Origin: Vibrio inusitatus
Lineage (GTDB): Bacteria; Pseudomonadota; Gammaproteobacteria; Enterobacterales; Vibrionaceae
Direction: 5' to 3'
Assembly (NCBI GenBank): GCA_024346935.1
Contig: AP024878.1
Span: 124,001 to 188,000, forward strand
DNA: 64,000 nucleotides
The notes beneath the pieces are model-generated. The model saw only the letters and a program-made list of their open reading frames with translations. It was not told where the DNA came from and did not search any database. Both the position numbers and the translations under genes were made by a program. Positions 55,577 to 64,000 of the stretch are shown one piece after another; within the stretch, counting starts at the first letter, position 1; each line of letters begins with the position of its first letter.

Positions 55577-56212
55577 TCAAGACTCTACTTCTGATTGCTG
55601 AAGTAGGATAACAGCTTGAGTGCGATTGGTGACTCCAAGCTTGCGGAAAATAGCGGTCATGTGTGCTTTGATGGTTGCCACAGAGACATCAAGTTCATAG
55701 GCAATTTGCTTGTTCAGAAGCCCATCAGCTAGCATGGCCAAGACTTTGTACTGCTGTGGCGTAAGGGAGGCGAGCTTATCCGATATATCACTATATTGCT
55801 CGGCTTGCTTTGCCAGATCTGCTGGAAAGAACTGATCGCCACTGAGTACTTGATTGAGCGCATTAATAAGGCTTCGCATATCACTGGATTTGGGAATAAA
55901 CCCAAAAGCACCATGACTTTTGACTTGGCTGACTACGGATGGCTCCTCGCTTGCAGAAATGACCACCACTGCGATGTCTGGAAATTCACTGCGCAACTGC
56001 ATCAGTCCAGACATGCCATTTGCTCCTGGCATTTTTAAGTCTAAGAGAACTAGGTCTACGTCTTTTTGTTTACGAAGCAATTCAAGCAGAGTATCGAGTG
56101 ATTCAGCTTCTAGAAGATTGGCTCCACTAATCGCCATGTGTACGGACTGAAACAGAGCGTTTCGAAACAGAGGATGATCATCCGCGATAACAATAGTGTA
56201 AGTGGCGTCCAT
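55577..56212 (-). CDS. crbR: LuxR/FixJ-type response regulator
   Basis: A 211-aa response regulator. The receiver (residues about 5-120) has Asp12/Asp13 (IADDHPLFR), phospho-accepting Asp58 (LLDLKMPG) and Lys near FGFIPKSS. The C-terminal LuxR HTH is at about 145-205 (LTPQQYKVLAMLADGLLNKQ, VSVATIKAHMTAIFRKLGV). It is the expected partner of CrbS in the same cluster and would activate acs and possibly the symporter operon. The pairing is by synteny and known biology. Confidence 0.9.
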   Translation of the reverse strand: MDATYTIVIADDHPLFRNALFQSVHMAISGANLLEAESLDTLLELLRKQKDVDLVLLDLKMPGANGMSGLMQLRSEFPDIAVVVISASEEPSVVSQVKSHGAFGFIPKSSDMRSLINALNQVLSGDQFFPADLAKQAEQYSDISDKLASLTPQQYKVLAMLADGLLNKQIAYELDVSVATIKAHMTAIFRKLGVTNRTQAVILLQQSEVES

Positions 56213-56330
56213 ATCACTTTTACCCAGTATTCATTAGTGGTTTAAGTGATTATTGATGGTTTTATTTTAATGAACAAGATTTGGTCACTAAAACTCTGAG
56301 TTGTATCGATATTTATGCGCTTAGGTGGAT

Positions 56331-56360
56331 AAAACGCTCATCAATTGGTTTGATGAGCGT
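56331..56360 (-). terminator. dsbD terminator
   Basis: ACGCTCATCA (56334-56343) and TGATGAGCGT (56351-56360) form a 10-bp stem with a 7-base loop. Leftward it is followed by TTTT; rightward a T8 run lies a few bases further. Confidence 0.85.
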
Positions 56361-56369
56361 CTATTTTTT

Positions 56370-58163
56370 TTATAGATTGAAGCGCTGCAAGTGATTTAAA
56401 AATGGGTCTGCCTTCACAAAACCAGTGAGCCTTGCCGCTGGAAGGTGTTCACCTTCTGCGTTCCAGAACTCTATGGTTGGCAGTCCGAGTACTCGCATCT
56501 GCTCTAGCATTTGAATATCTCTAGGTTGATTTTTAGTGACATCTGCTTGCAGTAGTACAAAGCCTTTGAGTTTTTCCTCTACGTTAGCTTCATGGAAGGT
56601 ATATTTCTCAAACTCTTTACACGCTACGCACCAGTCGGCGTAAAAATCTAGCATCACAGGCTTACCAGCCTGTTTGGCTTTTTCTAATTCTTGCTGCAGA
56701 TCTTGAACTGTAGCTACGCGAATAAATTCTATCTCAGATTGTGGAGCTTCAACGCTGCTCTCCAATCCAAGTAGTTTGTTCCATACTGGTTGAGCGGAGC
56801 CGATTAATCCTAAAATCGCAATGATACCAATAAGGCTCTGCTTCCAACTGCCAAAAGGAACATGGTTCTTGGCGTGATAGAGCCAAGCAAAGAAAGAAAC
56901 ACCGAGAATCGACCACAATGCAGAAATCCACTCAGCACTTAGGATTCGCTCAAGGAAGAACAGCGGTGCGGCTAGTAAGACAAAGCCAAATAGGGTCTTT
57001 ACCTTGTCCATCCATAATCCTGCTTTAGGTAAGAAACGATTGCCAAATACTGCAAGCAGGATCAGAGGGATTCCCATTCCGAGAGCCAATGCATATAACG
57101 TTATCGCTCCGGTGAATAGGTCTCCGGTTTGCGCTACGTACAACAGTGCACCTGATAAAGGCGCAGTGGTACATGGCGAGCATATCAATCCAGATATGGC
57201 ACCCATAATAAAGGCACCAAACCAGCGCCCCCCTTTTTGCTGGTTACTTATCTCGTTGAGCTTGGTTTGAACGCTGCTGGGCAGTTGTAGGTTATATAAA
57301 CCAAACATAGAGAGAGACAACAGCACGAATAGCGCACTAATGGTGATTAGCACGGCAGGATGCTGCAGAGCAGCTTGAAACTGCAAACCTGCAGAGGCAA
57401 CAACCAACCCAAGCAAGGTATAGGTGAGTGCCATTCCCTGAACATAAACAAAGGAAAGCATCAGTGCGCGAGCAGGCGATAGCTTACCATTACCCAAAAC
57501 GATGCTGGTCAAAATAGGGTACATAGGTAGAACACATGGCGTGAAGGCCAGTCCAACCCCGAGAAGTAAAAAGATTAAAGGGGTCCATATGGAATCACCG
57601 AGCATCGCCGCCATGTCGCTCTCGCTTTTGGGTAACGATGATCTTGACGGTAAATTTGAAGAGTTGGCAACATTATCTAAATGTACGCTCTGTGAGTCTG
57701 CCACAGGTTCAAGGTCAATAACCTTTGTTTCTGGTGGATAGCAGAATCCCGCCTTGGCGCACCCTTGATATTGAACAATGAGCTGTGCATTACTACCTTG
57801 CTCTATGATTGGCACGGTAATAGTGACGGGTTCGGTGTAGATATTTACCTTGCCAAAAAATTCATCGTTGTACGGTGTCCCTTCTTTGAGAGAGGGCTCG
57901 CCTAAGGTGGCATTTTCACTGCTAACATCAAATCGAGATTGATAAAGATAATAGCCATCAGTAATTTGCCACGTGAGTCGTACTTGTTTTCCTTGCTGAA
58001 CGACATCAAACGGGAAGGCTTGCTCAACTCGTAAAAAGCTAGGCTGACCAAAGCTTGGCTGTTCAAAGCCGTTTTGAGCGGGTGAGCTTGATTCACTGTT
58101 GAATGAGGCAAAGGAAGCCTGAGAAAAACAAAGCAATAAAAATGAGAGTAAGACAGTGCGCAT
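56370..58163 (-). CDS. dsbD: Thiol:disulfide interchange protein DsbD
   Basis: Passes electrons from cytoplasmic thioredoxin to periplasmic DsbC, DsbG and CcmG. The protein is 597 aa from the ATG at 58163; a TTG four codons upstream is less likely. It has a signal peptide ([19 protein letters not shown]), the alpha domain with its Cys pair ([10 protein letters not shown]), the eight-helix beta domain with Cys in [11 protein letters not shown] and [10 protein letters not shown], and the C-terminal thioredoxin-like gamma domain with WCVACK. All six redox cysteines are visible. Confidence 0.97.
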   Translation of the reverse strand: MRTVLLSFLLLCFSQASFASFNSESSSPAQNGFEQPSFGQPSFLRVEQAFPFDVVQQGKQVRLTWQITDGYYLYQSRFDVSSENATLGEPSLKEGTPYNDEFFGKVNIYTEPVTITVPIIEQGSNAQLIVQYQGCAKAGFCYPPETKVIDLEPVADSQSVHLDNVANSSNLPSRSSLPKSESDMAAMLGDSIWTPLIFLLLGVGLAFTPCVLPMYPILTSIVLGNGKLSPARALMLSFVYVQGMALTYTLLGLVVASAGLQFQAALQHPAVLITISALFVLLSLSMFGLYNLQLPSSVQTKLNEISNQQKGGRWFGAFIMGAISGLICSPCTTAPLSGALLYVAQTGDLFTGAITLYALALGMGIPLILLAVFGNRFLPKAGLWMDKVKTLFGFVLLAAPLFFLERILSAEWISALWSILGVSFFAWLYHAKNHVPFGSWKQSLIGIIAILGLIGSAQPVWNKLLGLESSVEAPQSEIEFIRVATVQDLQQELEKAKQAGKPVMLDFYADWCVACKEFEKYTFHEANVEEKLKGFVLLQADVTKNQPRDIQMLEQMRVLGLPTIEFWNAEGEHLPAARLTGFVKADPFLNHLQRFNL

Positions 58164-58270
58164 AGTGTCCGGCAATTTATGATTCAGATAACTAGTAGAC
58201 CTGATAGTAGCGGAATAAGTTTCGTTCGCCTACACGGTGTTGGTGGATCTGAGGAGTTATTACGTGGATA

Positions 58271-58292
58271 AAAAAGGGCGCAAACAGCGCCC
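58271..58292 (-). terminator. dcuA terminator
   Basis: GGGCGC (58276-58281) and GCGCCC (58287-58292) with a 5-base loop; leftward a T6 run follows. It ends the aspA-dcuA transcript. Confidence 0.85.
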
Positions 58293-58313
58293 CAAGATAG
58301 TCAGTGATTGCGC

Positions 58314-59621
58314 TTAGATAAAGAAGCTACCAAATATAAAGCCTAGGGTTACCGACGTAGTAATGGTTGCTACACCAGGCAAGAAGAATGGGTGATTAAA
58401 CACATACTTACCAATTCGAGTTGAGCCTGTGTCATCCATCTCAACAGCCGCCAATAGTGTTGGGTAGGTTGGCAGCACAAACAGAGCACTAACCGCCGCA
58501 AAAGAGGCTACTGCGGTTAGTGGAGCAACACCAATCGCTAACGCTGCAGGCATAAGTGCAACGGTCGTTGCGCCTTGTGAGTAAAGAAGCATAGAGGCAA
58601 AGAAGAGCACTAGAGCTAGCATCCATGGGTAGTCGGCAAGAAGTGAACCGGCAAACTCTTTAATGTCGTTAACGTGTGCGTTAACAAAAGTAGAGCCTAA
58701 CCAAGCAACACCAAGTACACATACACAGGCAGTCATACCAGAGCGGAAAGTTGCGGCGGCTGGGATCATAGCTGCATCAATCTTCGTAGTTAGTACAATG
58801 ACAGCCGCAGCACCTAGCATAACAGTCATGATAGCTTCGTTACGACCTAGAGTCGGGTTTTCAATGAGTCCCACGGAGCCCGAGATAGCTGCTGCGTATA
58901 AGACCACAAATACGATAGCACCTAAGAAAATGTAGGTTGCGCGTTTTGCTGTAGGGAGAATCTCACGTTTTTTCCCAGTATCAAGCTTGATCAGGCCTTG
59001 CTCTAGACGTTCCTGATAAACAGGATCATCTTTCAATGGACAGCCAATAAAGTTAGCAACGAACGCACCGACCATACAGGCGATGAACGTAGTTGGAATA
59101 CAGATAGCAAGTAGGGTTAAGTAACCCACACCTTGAGGCTCTAGCATAGCAGCAAAGGCAACAACAGCAGCAGAAATTGGAGAAGCGGTGATAGCAATCT
59201 GAGAGGCAACTACGGCAATAGAAAGTGGTCGAGAGGGACGAATGCCTTGGCCTTTTGCTACTTCGGCAATAACCGGAAGCGTAGAGAATGCTGTGTGCCC
59301 TGTACCTGCCATTAATGTCATAACAAAGGTTACGATAGGTGCATAAAAGGTGATGCGTTCAGGGTGCTTACGTAAGAAATCTTCCGCAATCTGCACTAGC
59401 CAATCCATACCACCGGCTACCTGCATTGCAGCGATTGCGGTAATCACCGACATAATAATTAGAATTACATCGATAGGGATAAAGTCTTGGCTAGTTGGAA
59501 TACCGAGACCAAGAGACAGAGCGATGACACCTAAGCCACCGGCTAAACCTATTCCAATACCGCCAATTCTGGCACCTAAATATATGAACACTAGAACAAC
59601 TAACAGTTCTACCATTATCAT
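58314..59621 (-). CDS. dcuA: Anaerobic C4-dicarboxylate antiporter DcuA
   Basis: Inner-membrane exchanger for aspartate, fumarate and succinate. From the ATG at 59621 (MIMVELLVVLVF) it has 435 aa. The N-terminal IYLGARIGGIGIGLAGGLGV, MSVITAIAAMQVAGGMD, and the long AEVAKGQGIRPSRPLSIAVV stretch match DcuA. The frame is open 18 codons further, but an AAAGGA site lies nine bases before the chosen ATG. It follows aspA by 132 bases, the usual aspA-dcuA pair. Confidence 0.95.
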   Translation of the reverse strand: MIMVELLVVLVFIYLGARIGGIGIGLAGGLGVIALSLGLGIPTSQDFIPIDVILIIMSVITAIAAMQVAGGMDWLVQIAEDFLRKHPERITFYAPIVTFVMTLMAGTGHTAFSTLPVIAEVAKGQGIRPSRPLSIAVVASQIAITASPISAAVVAFAAMLEPQGVGYLTLLAICIPTTFIACMVGAFVANFIGCPLKDDPVYQERLEQGLIKLDTGKKREILPTAKRATYIFLGAIVFVVLYAAAISGSVGLIENPTLGRNEAIMTVMLGAAAVIVLTTKIDAAMIPAAATFRSGMTACVCVLGVAWLGSTFVNAHVNDIKEFAGSLLADYPWMLALVLFFASMLLYSQGATTVALMPAALAIGVAPLTAVASFAAVSALFVLPTYPTLLAAVEMDDTGSTRIGKYVFNHPFFLPGVATITTSVTLGFIFGSFFI

Positions 59622-59666
59622 TTGTTGTTTTCCTTTAATTCGATTTTGTTTGGGGGTAATTGTAAA

Positions 59667-59739
59667 CAATCTCAAAGTGGGGGCTTTGAGATTGAGTGTT
59701 TAGGAAGGGTAGACTAGACCAAGCTGAGTTCCCCTTCCT
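59667..59739 (-). promoter_or_regulatory. Two intercistronic hairpins between aspA and dcuA
   Basis: First after aspA (leftward): AGGAAGGG (59702-59709) with CCCTTCCT (59732-59739), an 8-bp stem with a 22-base loop. Next: CAATCTCAAAG (59667-59677) with CTTTGAGATTG (59684-59694), an 11-bp perfect stem with a 6-base loop. Neither has a full U-tract. They may stabilise the aspA 3' end and lower dcuA expression. Confidence 0.55.
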
Positions 59740-59753
59740 TAGTAGGGCGAAAC

Positions 59754-61190
59754 CTAGCTAAAGCGTTTCGCTCTATATTGTGGCTTCATTAGATTCTCAA
59801 CAGAGAATATATCTTCTAGTTCAGCCTCGGTGAGCAGTCCTCTTTCGAGTACTACCTCACGCACATTCTTGCCTGTTTCGGCACAGATCTTACCGACGAT
59901 GTCGCCTTCATGGTGGCCAATGTAAGGGTTTAGGTAAGTCACAATACCTATGGAGTTGAATACGTGGCTCTCACACACTTCTTTGTTCACTGTGATGCCA
60001 TCGATGCACTTATCGCGAAGGTTCACACAAGCGTTGGTTAAGATATCTAGAGACTCAAACATGCTTTGAGCGATAACCGGTTCCATTACGTTAAGCTGTA
60101 ATTGACCACCCTCAGCAGCAAAAGAGATAGTGTTGTCGTTACCTAGTACTTTAAAGCACACTTGGTTTACAACCTCAGGAACGACAGGGTTTACCTTAGC
60201 AGGCATGATTGAAGAACCCGCTTGAAGCTCTGGTAGGTTGATTTCGTTTAGCCCCGCACGAGGACCTGACGATAATAAGCGTAAGTCGTTACAGATCTTA
60301 GAAAGCTTAACCGCAAGGCGCTTCAGCGCACCGTGCATCATTACGTAAGCGCCACAGTCTGAAGTCGCTTCGATAAGATCTTCTGCAGGAATGCATTCTA
60401 ACCCAGTGACATCAGCAAGTGCTTTCACTGCTAACTCTTGGTAGCCTTCTGCCGCATTAAGACCAGTACCTATTGCAGTTGCGCCTAGGTTTACCTCTAG
60501 CAGTAGCTTGGCTGTGTATTGTAGGTTGCGGATTTCTTCGGCGAGCGTCACTGACCAGGCACGAAACTCTTGGCCAACCGTCATAGGCACCGCATCTTGT
60601 AGCTGTGTGCGGCCCATTTTTAGAATGGTGTTGAACTCTTCACTCTTGAGATCGAAGGCGCCTTTAAGGTACTCAATCGAGTCGATCAATTTACTCACGC
60701 TATTGTATACCGCGATACGGAAACCTGTAGGGTAGGCGCAGTTGGTTGATTGGCTCTTATTCACATCATCATTTGGGTTGATGATATCGTATTGGCCCTT
60801 CTCCTTGCCCATCAATTCGAGGGCCAGGTTAGCAATCACTTCATTGGTATTCATGTTGACTGAAGTACCTGCGCCACCTTGGAAAACATCAGAAGGGAAT
60901 TGGTCCATACAGCGGCCTGTCTCTAACATAACATCACAAGCATCGATAATGTGTTGGGCAACGTCGGGTTGAATAACACTGAGTTCTTTGTTGGCAATCG
61001 CAGCGGCTTTTTTGGTCATGACCATACCGCGAACGAATTCAGGCACATCAGAAATGGTCGCATTTGAGATATTAAAGTTTTCGATTGCGCGCAGAGTATG
61101 AATGCCGTAATAAGCGTCGGCAGGAACATGGCGTTGGCCAAGGAGATCTTCTTCTATACGAGTTGCTGACAGTGTAGTAGTTGTTGTCAT
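59754..61190 (-). CDS. aspA: Aspartate ammonia-lyase
   Basis: Deaminates L-aspartate to fumarate and ammonia. The protein is 478 aa. The fumarase/aspartase signature [15 protein letters not shown] and the upstream [12 protein letters not shown] and [11 protein letters not shown] substrate blocks are intact. The start ATG at 61190 has AAAGG about eight bases upstream. Together with DcuA it makes and exchanges fumarate for anaerobic respiration. Confidence 0.97.
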   Translation of the reverse strand: MTTTTTLSATRIEEDLLGQRHVPADAYYGIHTLRAIENFNISNATISDVPEFVRGMVMTKKAAAIANKELSVIQPDVAQHIIDACDVMLETGRCMDQFPSDVFQGGAGTSVNMNTNEVIANLALELMGKEKGQYDIINPNDDVNKSQSTNCAYPTGFRIAVYNSVSKLIDSIEYLKGAFDLKSEEFNTILKMGRTQLQDAVPMTVGQEFRAWSVTLAEEIRNLQYTAKLLLEVNLGATAIGTGLNAAEGYQELAVKALADVTGLECIPAEDLIEATSDCGAYVMMHGALKRLAVKLSKICNDLRLLSSGPRAGLNEINLPELQAGSSIMPAKVNPVVPEVVNQVCFKVLGNDNTISFAAEGGQLQLNVMEPVIAQSMFESLDILTNACVNLRDKCIDGITVNKEVCESHVFNSIGIVTYLNPYIGHHEGDIVGKICAETGKNVREVVLERGLLTEAELEDIFSVENLMKPQYRAKRFS

Positions 61191-61352
61191 AGCATGGACC
61201 TTTATTCATCTTGGTTTTTATCTAAAAGGCGAATGTTGAGAGCCTATTAGTTCAATGACCAATTCTGTTTAATGAGTCCATTCAGCAGATTATTTTGGTT
61301 CTAAAATCAGACTAGATTTTATGTTGTTCAATGATACTGCAATCTACAAAAA

Positions 61353-61374
61353 AAAATCATAATTTGATCACTTT
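61353..61374. promoter_or_regulatory. CRP-like site upstream of aspA
   Basis: AAATCATAATTTGATCACTTTT agrees with the 22-base CRP consensus at 15 positions, with a perfect right half (GATCAC then TTT) and a weak left half. It lies about 165 bases upstream of aspA. E. coli aspA is CRP-activated, so the site is plausible. Confidence 0.4.
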
Positions 61375-61450
61375 TGTTGCGGAAAAATAGACAAGTTTTT
61401 TGCCATCTGCGTCATTAAATTTGTTCCATCATGAAACTATACGTGGGCTT

Positions 61451-61612
61451 ATACCAATCACAGTAAGTAAGTGGTCGGAAATAGCGCAGGAAAAACGCTG
61501 GATAACAAGGCTGAACTTTTTGATAAGTAGTTATTCTACAGTCAAAAATTCTAACGCCGTTATCGAGTGTTTTAACAAGCTAGGGTGAACAGTTATTTAC
61601 CACGATTGGTAT
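61451..61612. mobile_element. MITE-like nonautonomous element
   Basis: Terminal inverted repeats ATACCAATC (61451-61459) and GATTGGTAT (61604-61612) bound a 162-bp segment with no credible gene. The inner part (TTGATAAGTAGTTATTCTAC, CAAAAATTCTAACGCCGTTA) matches, from memory, repeats scattered through Vibrio genomes. A TA duplication could flank it but is ambiguous. No transposase is present, so it would depend on one elsewhere. Confidence 0.7.
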
Positions 61613-61691
61613 TATGCACCTAAAACTATATATCAATTGAGCTTACCCCCTTTTTGCGCGTAAACTGAGCATCTGAATTCGAGGAGGATAC

Positions 61692-62186
61692 GTGTTCCCT
61701 ATTTTATTATTGTTATTCATCTTGGTGCCAATCGTCGAGATTGGTCTATTTATTCAAGTAGGCGGTTTTCTCGGTGTTTGGACTACGATATTCCTTGTCA
61801 TCTTGACGGCGCTGATTGGTGCATCCCTGGTACGTAGCCAAGGTATTGCGACGCTACTTTCTGTGCAGTCTCGTCTGCAACAAGGCGAAATGCCCGCTCA
61901 GCAAATTATTGAGGGCGTGATGCTGGCAGTCGCAGGAGTGCTTTTGTTAACTCCTGGCTTTATGACTGATGCTCTGGGTATGTTGGTGCTGCTGCCAAAG
62001 CCAAGAGCCATTATTGCTCAGCAATTAATGAAACGAGTGCAGGTAAATAGCATGCATTCGGGCTTTCAAAGCCATACGCATTTTGAGCAACGCGGACCGT
62101 TTGATGACCATCAGAAGAGTGATGGTAATGTGTTCGAGGGTGAGTTTGAGAAAAAAGACGATCAAGATAAAGACCGTCTTAATTAA
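61692..62186 (+). CDS. fxsA: FxsA family membrane protein
   Basis: A 164-aa inner-membrane protein. It has an N-terminal helical pair (FPILLLLFILVPIVEIGLFI; GVWTTIFLVILTALIGASLV), the block QQIIEGVMLAVAGVLLLTPGF, and a hydrophilic cytoplasmic tail. In E. coli overexpressed FxsA relieves exclusion of phage T7 by F plasmid PifA. The start is GTG at 61692 with a strong AGGAGGATAC site. Confidence 0.93.
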   Translation: MFPILLLLFILVPIVEIGLFIQVGGFLGVWTTIFLVILTALIGASLVRSQGIATLLSVQSRLQQGEMPAQQIIEGVMLAVAGVLLLTPGFMTDALGMLVLLPKPRAIIAQQLMKRVQVNSMHSGFQSHTHFEQRGPFDDHQKSDGNVFEGEFEKKDDQDKDRLN

Positions 62187-62199
62187 AGCTAGCTAATCA

Positions 62200-62220
62200 G
62201 GCGCTGTATCATACAGCGCC
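62200..62220. terminator. Palindrome across the trmL stop codon
   Basis: GGCGCTGTAT (62200-62209) and ATACAGCGCC (62211-62220) are a perfect 10-bp inverted repeat around one base. It overlaps the last codons of trmL and lies 13 bases after the fxsA stop. No T-tract is present, so it may act as an mRNA 3' end hairpin for both convergent genes. Confidence 0.5.
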
Positions 62221-62685
62221 ATCAAATCCCATCTGACGCCACGCTTCAAACGCAATAATGGCGACGGCATTCGACAAATTTAAAGAGCGACTATCTGCCA
62301 CCATTGGAATGCGAATTCTTTGTTCCATTGGCATCGATTCAATCAGCTCTGCTGGTAGGCCGCGAGTTTCAGGACCAAACAGCAAAACATCGCCTTGCTG
62401 ATAGCTAGCATCGACATGATGGCCGGTGGTTTTGGTTGTGCAGGCAAAGATACGATAATTGCCATCACGCTCATTTAAGAAATCAATAAAGGCTTGATAG
62501 TTCTTATGACGCTTAACGCGTGCAAGATCGTGGTAATCAAGGCCAGCTCGCCTTACTTTTTTTTCTTCTAAATCAAAACCCAGTGGTTCAATAAGGTGCA
62601 AGTTGGCACCGCAATTTGCGCAAAGTCGGATGATGTTGCCGGTGTTCGGCGCGATTTCTGGTTCGTATAAAGCGATGTCAAACAT
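62209..62685 (-). CDS. trmL: tRNA (cytidine(34)-2'-O)-methyltransferase
   Basis: SPOUT methyltransferase that modifies the wobble base of two leucine tRNAs. At 158 aa it is the family length. The N-terminus [31 protein letters not shown] and [18 protein letters not shown] are diagnostic of TrmL/YibK. Its stop lies inside a 10-bp palindrome shared with the convergent fxsA end. Confidence 0.97.
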   Translation of the reverse strand: MFDIALYEPEIAPNTGNIIRLCANCGANLHLIEPLGFDLEEKKVRRAGLDYHDLARVKRHKNYQAFIDFLNERDGNYRIFACTTKTTGHHVDASYQQGDVLLFGPETRGLPAELIESMPMEQRIRIPMVADSRSLNLSNAVAIIAFEAWRQMGFDGAV

Positions 62686-62761
62686 AAACAGTCATGTATT
62701 GATAAATAATGCAGGCAGTATATACCTAAACCCCTTTTAGGTGCACTGCCCGCGACTGACA

Positions 62762-64000
62762 CTAGGCTTGGATGGGTAAATTTACGGTCATTTTAAGTCC
62801 GCCCAATGAAGTGCCACGCTCCGCATTGATCGTCCCATTGTGTTGCAAAATGGCACTTTCAGTAATGGCAAGGCCTAGTCCTGTGCCACCGCTTTCTCTA
62901 TCTCGTGCAGTTGATACACGATAAAAAGGGCGAAATATGCTTTCGAGTTCTTCTTTTGGTACACCGGAACCATCATCTTCAACAGTAAATGTTAATTGGT
63001 GGTCAGTTGTGAAGAAGCGCACGTCTATTTTGGATTGACCGTAGCGAATGGCATTGCGCACGATGTTTTCAAAGGCGCTGGAGAGTAGTTTTTCGTTACC
63101 CACCAAAGTTACGTTGGGAATAGGTTGAAAGTTTAAGCTTATCTGGCTCTGCTCGGCTTCAAACTGAGCATCTAGTAGCATCTCTTCCCATAACGACTGA
63201 GCCTGCAATTGTGTTCGATTATGATGGCTGTCTATTTGCATACGTGACAGTCCAAGTAGATCTTTTATCATTTGCTCTAATCTTTCTGCTTCTGTTTCTA
63301 TGCGCTCTAGTTCCTTGGAGGAACCTTGCTTTCGTGTGGCAAGAGCATTGGCCATCCTTAAGCGAGTTAGTGGCGAGCGAAGCTCGTGAGATATATCCGA
63401 TAAAAGCTTTTGCTGACCCGAGACCATTTGATTTATGGACAGTACCATTTGGTTAAAGCTAGCTCCGGTCTGTTTAAATTCACTGGTGCCTTGCTCAAGA
63501 CTTGGGTCTACTTCGAATTGTCCATGTGTGACTCGCTTGGCAGCAAGCTCTAGTCTTCTAGCAGGCAGGCTCAAATTCCAAGCGCATAACAAGAGTAACG
63601 GAGTACTTACGACCATAATAAATAGTAACAGTTTGAAAGGGGCATCTAAGAATTGATAAAGAAGTGGTGGTGGCATATTGGTGCTAAACCCCGCATAGAT
63701 AACGAAGTCATTGCCACTGATTTGAATCGGAAAGGGACCCGCCACCATAAAACGGCCAAACAGCCGCTGGCTTGGCTCGGCTGCGCTGATGTACTGTGCC
63801 GCCATTGTTTGAAGTGCGTGACGTCTCGGGCCATGTTCTTTGCTGACAAGTGTTCCTTCGTTATCCACTAAGTAGAGACGAAAATCTTTACTGCCAAATC
63901 GACGTTCTTCAAGTTTTCTTAGAGTGCGTGCAGGGTTGGTGCTTTTACTTAGGTCTCTCTCTATGGTTGTGACTAGGCGATTTATTTTATTTAAAGACTC
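62762..64000 (-). CDS. cpxA: Sensor histidine kinase CpxA, 5' end outside window
   Basis: Envelope-stress sensor kinase of the CpxAR system. The frame is open to the window edge, so the N-terminus with the first membrane helix and part of the periplasmic domain is missing; the GTG at 63868 is internal. Visible are the periplasmic end, a membrane helix (LLLFIMVVSTPLLLLCAWNL), HAMP (PARRLELAAKRVTHGQF), HisKA with SDISHELRSPLTRLR, and HATPase motifs (ENIVRNAIRY, VEDDGSGVP, GGTGLGLAI). It would phosphorylate CpxR, which must lie further right. Confidence 0.96.
   Translation of the reverse strand, partial: ESLNKINRLVTTIERDLSKSTNPARTLRKLEERRFGSKDFRLYLVDNEGTLVSKEHGPRRHALQTMAAQYISAAEPSQRLFGRFMVAGPFPIQISGNDFVIYAGFSTNMPPPLLYQFLDAPFKLLLFIMVVSTPLLLLCAWNLSLPARRLELAAKRVTHGQFEVDPSLEQGTSEFKQTGASFNQMVLSINQMVSGQQKLLSDISHELRSPLTRLRMANALATRKQGSSKELERIETEAERLEQMIKDLLGLSRMQIDSHHNRTQLQAQSLWEEMLLDAQFEAEQSQISLNFQPIPNVTLVGNEKLLSSAFENIVRNAIRYGQSKIDVRFFTTDHQLTFTVEDDGSGVPKEELESIFRPFYRVSTARDRESGGTGLGLAITESAILQHNGTINAERGTSLGGLKMTVNLPIQA

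Larger units (their letters stand above)
61191..61691. other. Intergenic region aspA / fxsA
   Basis: A 501-base divergent spacer. It holds the aspA promoter region with a CRP-like site (61353-61374), a 162-bp MITE-like element (61451-61612), and the fxsA ribosome site. No gene was recognised. Confidence 0.65.

Noticed and set aside
61361..61380. FNR box upstream of aspA
   Set aside because: Only one half (TTGAT) is present; the second half ATCAA is missing, so only the CRP-like reading was kept at low confidence.
61400..61588. A 62-codon open frame across the MITE-like element
   Set aside because: It spans the terminal repeat and runs through repeat sequence without a ribosome site; explained by the element.

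Overview
The window is chromosomal DNA of a gammaproteobacterium, almost certainly a Vibrio or close relative. The basis is gene content and order recognised by eye: rpoC-rsd-nudC-hemE, tandem LpxL-family acyltransferases beside slmA-dut-coaBC-radC, hupA-yjaH near purHD, dusB-fis, aroQ-accB-accC, and an acetate-switch cluster of the CrbS/CrbR type. No rRNA, tRNA or CRISPR array was seen. Most of the window is core genome, with small accessory insertions.

Layout. 1-12.2 kb: the 3' part of rpoC, then rsd, nudC, hemE, two lipid A late acyltransferases, slmA, dut, coaBC and radC. 12.2-16.0 kb: trmH-spoT-rpoZ-gmk, all leftward. 16.3-23.05 kb: an accessory island with one very large secreted RHS/YD-repeat protein and a small exported protein overlapping its 3' end, a candidate toxin/immunity pair. 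23.3-29.9 kb: yicC, rph, pyrE, a 2-hydroxyacid dehydrogenase, yjaG, a CNNM/CBS protein, hupA and yjaH. 29.9-31.2 kb: two regulator genes (AraC-type and XRE-type). 31.4-34.4 kb: purH-purD with a PurR-like box and a strong leader inverted repeat. 34.8-37.7 kb: zntR with a metal-efflux permease, a decayed gene fragment, and a YddG-type exporter.

37.7-42.9 kb: a three-copy, phase-locked intergenic repeat beside fis, then dusB-fis, prmA, and aroQ-accB-accC. 43.2-56.2 kb: the acetate module, containing acs, a DEDDh exonuclease, a cNMP/CBS/DUF294 nucleotidyltransferase-like protein, an MFS transporter, the transporter-fused hybrid kinase CrbS, a one-TM protein, a sodium/solute symporter with its DUF4212 partner, and the response regulator CrbR. 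56.4-64 kb: dsbD, aspA-dcuA, a MITE-like element, fxsA, trmL and the 3' part of cpxA.

How the genes work together. The acetate module joins uptake (symporter plus DUF4212), activation (Acs) and sensing (CrbS to CrbR). The aspA-dcuA pair handles aspartate/fumarate exchange. The ZntR/permease pair has a textbook MerR-type promoter with a 20-bp spacer. The most novel-looking items are the Sec-exported RHS protein with its overlapping small exported partner, and the phase-locked triplicate repeat downstream of fis.
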